From G963665495 sp963677785 (GTDB lineage Bacteria; Desulfobacterota; Desulfovibrionia; Desulfovibrionales; Desulfovibrionaceae): a DNA stretch of 64,000 bases. The DNA lies in NCBI GenBank assembly GCA_963677785.2, contig CAXXDH010000001.1, positions 558,001 to 622,000 on the forward strand. Direction: 5' to 3'. Positions 56,815 through 64,000 of this stretch are shown here, one piece after another. Made by a program: the position numbers and the translations under genes. Numbering within the stretch: position 1 is the stretch's first letter; the number at the start of each line of letters is the position of its first letter. The notes beneath the pieces are model-generated. The model made no database searches. It was not told the DNA's origin and was given only the letters and a program-made list of their open reading frames with translations.

Positions 56815-58740
56815 GTGACCAATACGCTGGAACGCTGGACTGTGGAAAAATCCAGGGATTTATATTCCGTTCGCGAATGGGGAGCCGGGTATTTTGAGAT
56901 CTCGGAAAAGGGCGAGCTGCTTGTGGCGCCGCAACCGGGAAAGTTCGAACAGGCCGTGAGCATTCCGTCCATCATTAAAGGAATTCAGGCTCGGGGCTTG
57001 GAAATGCCCGTGCTGTTGCGCATCGAAAATATCCTGGATGCGCAGATTTCCCTGGTTAACGAGAGTTTTCTTTCCGCCATAGATACCTTGGGCTACGAGG
57101 GGTCCTATCTCGGCGCGTATCCCATCAAGGTGAACCAGCAGCAGCAAGTGGTGGAAGCCGTCACCAGGCAGGGGCGGAAGTACCATCACGGACTGGAAGC
57201 CGGCAGCAAGGCCGAACTGATTGCCGCCATGGGCATGCTGCGGGATAAAAATGCGGTTCTGGTCTGCAACGGATACAAGGACGAAGAGTTTATTGACCTC
57301 GGACTGCACGCCACGCAGCTTGGTTTCAATTGCATCATAGTCATCGAAATGCCGGGCGAGCTGCCTATGATCATTGAGCGTTCCAAGGCCATGGGCGTAC
57401 GTCCGAAGCTGGGCGTACGCGTCAAGCTCTCCACCCAGGCCAATGGAATGTGGGCGGAGTCCGGCGGAGACAGGTCTATTTTCGGGCTGAACATCAGCCA
57501 GATCGTGGACGTCATTGACGGGCTCAAACAAGCCGAACTGCTGGATTGCCTGCAGCTGCTGCATTATCATCTGGGCTCGCAGATTCCCAACATCCGCCAG
57601 ATCCGCGCGGCGGTTTCCGACGCCAGCCGCGTATACGCGGGCCTGGTTTCCGAAGGCGCCAATATGCGGTATCTGGATTTGGGCGGCGGCTTGGCCGTGG
57701 ATTACGACGGCAGCCAGACCAATTTCATGTGCAGCCGCAACTATTCGCTGGACGAATACTGCATCGACGTTGTCGAAGGCGTCATGACCGTATTGGACGA
57801 ACAGGAGATCGCCCATCCGGTGATCATCACCGAGTCCGGGCGGGCTCTTGTGGCTTATTATTCCATGCTGCTGTTCAATGTGCTGGACATGACCCGCTTC
57901 GAACCCGACCCGCTTCCGGTTACGGATCCGGACCAGCTGCCGGAGGACAGCAACATCCACATCGAGCACATGCTGGAAACCCTGCAATCTCTTTCCGTAC
58001 GCAATCTGCAGGAAGGACTCAACGACATTATCTACTACCGCGACGAAGTGCGGCTTGATTTCCGCAATGGCAGGGCTTCGTTCCGCGAGCGCGCTCTGGC
58101 GGACCATATCTTCTGGGAAACAGCCTGGCAGATTTCCAAGCTGGCCAAGGAACTGCCTTCGCTCCCCTCCGAACTGCAAGGGATCGACCAGGCCTTGTCC
58201 GATATCTATTATTGCAACTTCAGTGTGTTCCAATCGCTTCCCGACGCCTGGGCCATTGGCCAGCTTTTTCCGGTCATGCCAGTGCACCGCCTGGACGAGT
58301 GGCCGAACCGCAAGGCCATACTGGCGGATATCACCTGCGACTGCGATGGGAAAATCGACCGGTTCATCGACCGCCAGGGCGTCAAACGGACGCTGCGCGT
58401 ACATGCGTTGCGCGCCGATGAGGAATACTACCTAGGCGCGTTTCTGGTGGGCGCTTATCAGGAAACCCTGGGCGATCTGCATAACCTCTTGGGCGATACC
58501 AACGTGGTTTCGGTTCGGGTTCGCGAGGACGGCGAGTTTGATTTTGTCAGCGAACTGGAAGGCGATACGGTAGAGGAAATTCTCAGCTATGTTGAATACG
58601 ACCCTAAAAGTCTGTTAAACAATTTTCGCGAGATCGCGGAAGAGGCGGTTCGCCAGGGGCTTATTACCCCCCGGCAGCGTGGCGAAATTTTGAAAAGTTA
58701 CAAGGATGGCCTGCAGGGCTATACTTATTTCGAGCGGTAG
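56815..58740 (+). CDS. speA: Biosynthetic arginine decarboxylase
   Basis: 641 residues from the GTG at 56815 with AGGAGG at good spacing. PLP-dependent alanine-racemase-fold decarboxylase of the SpeA type: AYPIKVNQQQQVVEAV with the Schiff-base Lys (about residue 105), the GLEAGSKAELI segment, HYHLGSQIPNI, DLGGGLAVDYDGSQTN, ITESGRALVAYYS, and the second-site region LPDAWAIGQLFPVMPVHRL. It converts arginine to agmatine. First of four clustered polyamine genes; 59 nt precede the next gene. Confidence 0.96.
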   Translation: MTNTLERWTVEKSRDLYSVREWGAGYFEISEKGELLVAPQPGKFEQAVSIPSIIKGIQARGLEMPVLLRIENILDAQISLVNESFLSAIDTLGYEGSYLGAYPIKVNQQQQVVEAVTRQGRKYHHGLEAGSKAELIAAMGMLRDKNAVLVCNGYKDEEFIDLGLHATQLGFNCIIVIEMPGELPMIIERSKAMGVRPKLGVRVKLSTQANGMWAESGGDRSIFGLNISQIVDVIDGLKQAELLDCLQLLHYHLGSQIPNIRQIRAAVSDASRVYAGLVSEGANMRYLDLGGGLAVDYDGSQTNFMCSRNYSLDEYCIDVVEGVMTVLDEQEIAHPVIITESGRALVAYYSMLLFNVLDMTRFEPDPLPVTDPDQLPEDSNIHIEHMLETLQSLSVRNLQEGLNDIIYYRDEVRLDFRNGRASFRERALADHIFWETAWQISKLAKELPSLPSELQGIDQALSDIYYCNFSVFQSLPDAWAIGQLFPVMPVHRLDEWPNRKAILADITCDCDGKIDRFIDRQGVKRTLRVHALRADEEYYLGAFLVGAYQETLGDLHNLLGDTNVVSVRVREDGEFDFVSELEGDTVEEILSYVEYDPKSLLNNFREIAEEAVRQGLITPRQRGEILKSYKDGLQGYTYFER

Positions 58741-58799
58741 CAAGGCCGGGGAGTCCTGTTCCCTCCCAGTTTCTTATTTTTTACAAAGGGGAAAAACGC

Positions 58800-59989
<1,190 letters not shown>

Positions 59990-59990
<1 letters not shown>

Positions 59991-61147
59991 TGGACGGCCG
60001 TACGCAATACGGATTCGACGCAGGAGCCTTGGAAACACCGTGTTACGTATTGGATACGTCTCTTCTTGATAAAAATATAGAAATTCTTCAAAGCGTACGC
60101 CGGCAGGCGGGGTGTAAAATCCTGCTGGCGTTGAAATGCTTTGCCATGTTCAGCGTCTTCGACCGCATCAGCACGGTGCTGGACGGGGTTTGCGCAAGCT
60201 CCGTACATGAGGCGCGCCTCGGTCGCGAGGAGTTCGGCGGCCAGGTGCATACCTTTGCCGCGGCCTATGCCGAAAGCGAAATTCGGGAACTCTGCGCCAC
60301 CAGCGATCATCTTGTTTTCAATTCCTTTGCCCAACTCGAACGGTTCGGCCCCTTGGTCCGGGCCGCCAAACGGCCCGTGGAAATCGGGCTGCGAATCAAT
60401 CCGGAACATTCGGAAGGCGCTGTGTCCCTGTATGATCCGTGCGCCCCTGGTTCGCGGCTGGGTATCCGTCGAGCCCGGTTCTTGCCGGACAGGCTGGAGG
60501 GCGTCAGCGGCCTGCATTGGCACAATCTCTGCGAGCAAAACGCGGATTGCCTGGAACGGACCATACGCGCCGTGGAAAAAGGTTTTGCTGATGTCATCCC
60601 GCGGATGCGCTGGGTCAACTTCGGCGGGGGGCACCACATTACCCGTACGGATTATCAACGCGATCTGCTGGTGGAGCTTGTCAAAGAGTTCAGGCAACGC
60701 TGGGGAGTGGAGGTCTACCTGGAGCCGGGCGAGGCGGTCGCCCTGAACGCGGGCTATCTTGTGGCCACGGTGCTGGACGTGGTGCAGGCCGACATGCCAG
60801 TGGTGCTGATGGACAGCGCGGTGCCCTGCCATATGCCCGATGTGATTGAGATGCCCTATCGTCCGCACATCGTGGGATCGGCAATGCCGGGGGAAAAAGC
60901 CTGGACCTGCCGGATCGGGGGGCCTTCCTGCCTGGCGGGAGATGTTGCCGGTGAATACGCCTTTGACCAGCCGCTACGTCCGGGCGACAAACTGGTTTTT
61001 ACGGACATGGCCATCTATACGATGGTCAAAAACAACACGTTCAACGGAATCCGGCTGCCGTCCATGCTGACCTGGACGCCGGAGACTCAGACCATGGCCA
61101 CGATACGTACGTTCGGCTACGAGGACTTCAAGCACAGACTTTCCTAG
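59990..61147 (+). CDS. nspC: Carboxynorspermidine/carboxyspermidine decarboxylase
   Basis: 385 residues from a GTG at 59990 (overlaps the upstream TAG). Fold III PLP decarboxylase: ILLALKCFAMFS with Schiff-base Lys49, ASSVHEARLGRE, GLHWHNLCEQNAD, WVNFGGGHHITR, LEPGEAVALNAGYLVATVLD, and MDSAVPCHMPDV, typical of NspC. It decarboxylates carboxyspermidine to spermidine (or carboxynorspermidine to norspermidine). Together with the preceding gene this makes spermidine independently of SAM decarboxylase, and no speD/speE is seen in the window. Confidence 0.96.
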
Positions 61148-61158
61148 GAGAGAAGCCC

Positions 61159-62016
61159 GTGGAACACTATTTTCTGCAGAGCGAAGGGCCCAATGCTGCG
61201 CCGGTGGGCGCGGCGTTTCATGTGATTCCGGCGCCCCTGGAGGCCACGGTCTCCTACGGCGGGGGCACGGCCGGCGGACCGGAAGCAATTCTCCTGGCTT
61301 CGGACCAGCTGGAGACCTGGGACGGCGTTTCCATTCCCTATGATGCGGGCATTCATACGGCCAAGCCTGTGGAGTGCTATGCCACTGTCGAAACCGCTCT
61401 GGAATGTGTCGAAGCGGCCGTGGGAGTGGCGATAGCCTGCGGTGCGCGTCCCATTGTGCTGGGCGGCGAACATACGGTTACGCTTGGGGCGTTGCGGGCG
61501 CTGAAAAAGGATGTGGGGCCTTTTGGCGTGGTGCAGTTCGACGCGCACGCTGACCTCCGGGACAGCTATGAGGGGTCGCCCCTGAGCCACGCCTGCGTGA
61601 TGCGAAGAGCTCTGGATGACCTGGGCCTGCCGCTGTTTCAAATCGGCGTACGCGCTTTGTGCGGTGAGGAAGTGGCGATACGCCGGCGGCGCGGGGTGGC
61701 CTATCTGGACGCCCGTGAACTGTACTTGAAGGGTATCCCCGAAGAACCGCTGCCCGTCGATTTTCCGGAAAAAATTTACATCAGCTTTGACGTGGACGGC
61801 CTGGACCCGTCAGTGATCCGCGCCACCGGCACGCCCGTGCCCGGCGGCATCCTCTGGCACGACGCCCTGACCCTTCTCGAACACTGCATCCGCGGACGCG
61901 AGGTCCTCGGGGCCGATGTGGTCGAACTGGCCCCTGTCGCCAATGACCACGCCTCAGACTTTGCCGCGGCCCAGCTGGCCTATTGTATTATGGGTATGAT
62001 GCTGCGCCAGGGGTAG
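61159..62016 (+). CDS. speB: Agmatinase (ureohydrolase)
   Basis: 285 residues from a GTG at 61159 with AGGAG eight bases upstream. The Mn-site motifs of ureohydrolases are intact: GGEHTVTLG (His), VVQFDAHADLRDSYEG (Asp-His-Asp) and SFDVDGLDPS (two Asp). It hydrolyses agmatine to putrescine and urea. It closes the speA-CASDH-nspC-speB block, 11 nt after nspC. Arginase is less likely given speA and the genomic neighbours. Its end lies 48 nt before repeat copy B, which may supply the downstream stem-loop. Confidence 0.94.
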   Translation: MEHYFLQSEGPNAAPVGAAFHVIPAPLEATVSYGGGTAGGPEAILLASDQLETWDGVSIPYDAGIHTAKPVECYATVETALECVEAAVGVAIACGARPIVLGGEHTVTLGALRALKKDVGPFGVVQFDAHADLRDSYEGSPLSHACVMRRALDDLGLPLFQIGVRALCGEEVAIRRRRGVAYLDARELYLKGIPEEPLPVDFPEKIYISFDVDGLDPSVIRATGTPVPGGILWHDALTLLEHCIRGREVLGADVVELAPVANDHASDFAAAQLAYCIMGMMLRQG

Positions 62017-62063
62017 GGGAGATGCCTGCGAATGTGTTCGTGGTGTGGCAGTGGCGTTCGGTT

Positions 62064-62145
62064 TAGATGCTCTTATGCATTTATCTGAAACAATGGGACA
62101 TTGTTTCAGATGTAAGCCTTGCTTCAAGGCGAAAATGCGCTAAAA
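62064..62145. repeat. 82-bp dispersed hairpin repeat, copy B
   Basis: Differs from copy A at four positions (TGTAAGCC versus TTGGAGCC, and TTGCTTC versus TTGTTTC), while the 29-nt palindromic core ATCTGAAACAATG-GGA-CATTGTTTCAGAT is identical. It lies downstream of speB. As in copy A, the TAG on the minus strand (62140-62142) closes an open frame (32 codons here). Reads MLLCIYLKQWDIVSD... on the plus strand. Confidence 0.9.
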
Positions 62146-62238
62146 AAAAGAAAAGTCGCCCAGGCCATCAAATCCGCCGTACGCCGCCCCGGTGTCTTTG
62201 TGGGACGATACGGAGTACGTATTGTATTGTCTTTTCCC
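62140..62238 (-). pseudogene. Possible 3' gene remnant ending in repeat copy B
   Basis: Minus-strand frame of 32 codons with no start codon between TAA (62239-62241) and the TAG inside the repeat: a Gly/Phe-rich end (TGAAYGGFDGLGDFSFF). Its GC content is high, like local genes, and falls sharply beyond about 62215. The Phe-stop ending resembles that of ssb at copy A. It may be the cut-off tail of a gene whose upstream part was lost; alternatively it is chance. Confidence 0.35.
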
Positions 62239-62935
62239 TTAAAATGATTCAGCGAGAACAGTTAATGTAGCTGAAAAGGTCCGTATCCAGGTCGCAGATT
62301 TCAAAAATTCATGCGCATTTTTTATATCAGTCGACCATGTAGCCAGCAGCATCGGTTGCAAGTCAATAGTAACGAGCTAATCCTGTATAAAAATTCATTT
62401 GCTTAATGATGCAGATAAGGCACTTTCCGAGCCACAGGGCCGGAATAAAGGACTGTGTCAATTACTATCGATTATATTTCGAACTTTTCTGCTCGGATAT
62501 TAATGAGTTGATTTTTAATCATAGTTTTGTTCTCTTCCTCATAACATTGGGAGTCAATTTGATATGGATGTACAACTAGTGTTCATTTGTATTGTATTAT
62601 AAAAAATGGCTCTTCGACGTTTTCTATGGAATTGGGATTATAGTTCCTGACAGCTTATTCAATCCAAGGGTAATAGGTTGATATATTTGAACTCAGGGTA
62701 CTTCGCATCTTCATGGCTTCTTCAAACATTCTCCCAGGGACTGCATCAAACAGCGTGCACAACTGCTCAACGTAAGAAGATGAAAAGTGGCCCAACCAAT
62801 TGGAATTTCATCCCATTGGATCGCCTGTCCCGGTGAAATGGAAATAAATCCACAGTTTTCGTCGAAGAACCAAAAAAATTACTTTGTTTTATCTTGTTAA
62901 TATTTCTATCTTAAAAAGGTTAAAGGCAAATTGAG
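62239..62935. other. AT-rich gene-free region before the REC-PAS-GGDEF gene
   Basis: About 700 nt of low-GC sequence with no supported gene and no recognised RNA element. It presumably contains the promoter of the gene at 62936. The composition change from the GC-rich polyamine genes is abrupt and may mark a junction. Confidence 0.55.
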
Positions 62936-64000
62936 ATGGTCAATCCAACAATAGTTATCGCCGAGGATTCAAAAGTTTTTCGATATGTCTTGGCAGACTA
63001 TATAGGTGATTTGGGATATACGCTTGTCGGTGAAGCTAAAAATGGCCTGGAAGCTATTCAAATGGTAGCAAATTTAAAACCAAATATTGCTATTCTTGAT
63101 GTCTACATGCCAGAAATGAATGGCTATGATGCTTGTGAAGTAATACAAAAAAAACTTGGTATACCGACAATATTGATAACAGGCAGTACCAGTGAATCTT
63201 CAATTGATAAAATAGTGCAGGCTGCTCCAGCAGGTATCATTATCAAACCGTTTGACCTATATCAATTTAAATCAACTGTGGATCTTGTTTATTCAAACGA
63301 AGAATCCCAGATTAGTTTGAAAAGATATAAGAATATCGTACAAAAAACACCGATGCTTTTTTCGTTGATAGATCAAAACTATAAGTATATCTTGATCAAT
63401 GATTACTATTGTGAATGTTTTCAAAAAAAAGAAGAAGAAATTGTCGGCAAGACAATTGCCGAGTTGCTTGGACAAGACGTTTTTGAAAATACGGTGAAAC
63501 AACACATTGATGAAGCGTTGTCTGGTAATATTTCTACCTATGAAGCATGGTTTAATTATAAAGCTATCGGGAAAAGGTACATGTCTGTAACCTATTCACC
63601 ATTTTCCGAGAAACGTGGGGGCATATCGAATGGTGTAGTAGTTTTTTCAAATGACAACACTCAGTTGAAACTATCCGAGGAAAAACTTGAACTTCTTTCA
63701 TCTACGGATCAGCTTACAAATATTAATAATCGTCGAAGATTTATGGAGTTTCTTGATAACGAAATAGAAATATCAAGAAGGTTTGGTCATTCATTTCTTT
63801 TTTTATCAATGGATGTTGATGATTTTAAATCCATAAATGACACGTATGGACATATGGTTGGGGACAAAGCTTTAATGTATGTTGCAAATATTTTGAAAAA
63901 TACATTACGGCAAGTTGATCATATCGGGAGAATTGGCGGTGAAGAATTCGCTGCAATAATAACAAAAATTGATGAGGACAATATCAAGCCTTTTCTTGAT
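62936..64000 (+). CDS. REC-PAS-GGDEF response regulator/diguanylate cyclase (truncated by window edge)
   Basis: 355 codons from the ATG at 62936 (AAGG about 10 nt upstream) to the window edge without a stop. Receiver domain (about 1-120): IVIAEDSK acidic pocket, phospho-acceptor Asp in AILDVYMPEMNG, and the conserved Lys in IIIKPFD. Then a PAS domain (about 135-240) and a GGDEF domain (from about 245: STDQLTNINNRRRF, DVDDFKSINDTYGH, GRIGGEEFAAI with an intact GGEEF active site). It would make c-di-GMP on phosphorylation. Notably AT-rich (many AAA/ATA/TTA codons) compared with the upstream polyamine genes, suggesting different ancestry. Confidence 0.9.
   Translation, partial: MVNPTIVIAEDSKVFRYVLADYIGDLGYTLVGEAKNGLEAIQMVANLKPNIAILDVYMPEMNGYDACEVIQKKLGIPTILITGSTSESSIDKIVQAAPAGIIIKPFDLYQFKSTVDLVYSNEESQISLKRYKNIVQKTPMLFSLIDQNYKYILINDYYCECFQKKEEEIVGKTIAELLGQDVFENTVKQHIDEALSGNISTYEAWFNYKAIGKRYMSVTYSPFSEKRGGISNGVVVFSNDNTQLKLSEEKLELLSSTDQLTNINNRRRFMEFLDNEIEISRRFGHSFLFLSMDVDDFKSINDTYGHMVGDKALMYVANILKNTLRQVDHIGRIGGEEFAAIITKIDEDNIKPFLD

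Overview
The window reads as chromosomal DNA of a Gram-negative, flagellated member of the Desulfobacterota, most likely a Desulfovibrionales-type bacterium. The supporting signs are a fused AccA-AccD carboxyltransferase beside biotin carboxylase, MotA/MotB and a PilZ protein; a DUF342/FapA-type protein; many cyclic-di-GMP and PAS sensor proteins; and the agmatine/carboxyspermidine polyamine route. That taxonomic call is inference from gene content. There are no rRNA or tRNA genes, CRISPR arrays, or intact insertion sequences that I can see.

Layout. 0-3.4 kb: a truncated PAS sensor gene on the left edge (minus strand), a DksA-type regulator and an NFACT/RqcH-family protein. 3.9-14.5 kb: a plus-strand alpha-glucan/trehalose block (eukaryote-type UDP-glucose pyrophosphorylase, GlgB, TreZ, a GH57/DUF3536 protein, TreY), the last three joined by ATGA start/stop overlaps. 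14.5-16.2 kb: a PAS-GGDEF-EAL protein on the opposite strand. 16.7-22.0 kb: PhoH - HD-7TM phosphodiesterase - YbeY - sodium/solute symporter, with overlapping genes; YbeY carries a strikingly acidic insertion. 22.2-29.7 kb (minus): SSB plus a small protein, then a biotinyl-domain protein, AccA-AccD fusion, AccC, PilZ, MotB, MotA. 29.9-35.4 kb: purine nucleoside phosphorylase, a membrane/coiled-coil protein, FapA-like protein, GT2 glycosyltransferase and a membrane-anchored SGNH hydrolase.

35.4-47.5 kb (minus): a long co-directional cluster that is the best candidate for an undescribed pathway: radical SAM/SPASM enzyme, GT21-like (ceramide-glucosyltransferase-like) enzyme, an alpha-oxoamine synthase with a serine-palmitoyltransferase-like active site, a MacB-type permease and ATPase, a TolC-like outer membrane factor, a periplasmic adaptor, a GNAT-fold acyltransferase and a polytopic membrane protein. 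Together they suggest synthesis, acylation, glycosylation and export of a sphingoid-like or other aminoketone lipid. 48.4-54.5 kb: ArgD-type aminotransferase, MFS transporter, GT9 and GT39-like glycosyltransferases and an unknown protein. 54.9-56.6 kb: membrane PAS histidine kinase. 56.8-62.0 kb: a complete polyamine block, speA - carboxynorspermidine synthase - nspC - speB (arginine to agmatine to putrescine to carboxyspermidine to spermidine). 62.9-64.0 kb: an AT-rich REC-PAS-GGDEF gene running off the right edge.

Global signals: an 82-bp hairpin repeat occurs twice almost identically (22249-22330 and 62064-62145) with a probable decayed third copy (54725-54857), and the palindrome CGTACG occurs about fifty times, roughly three times the naive expectation.
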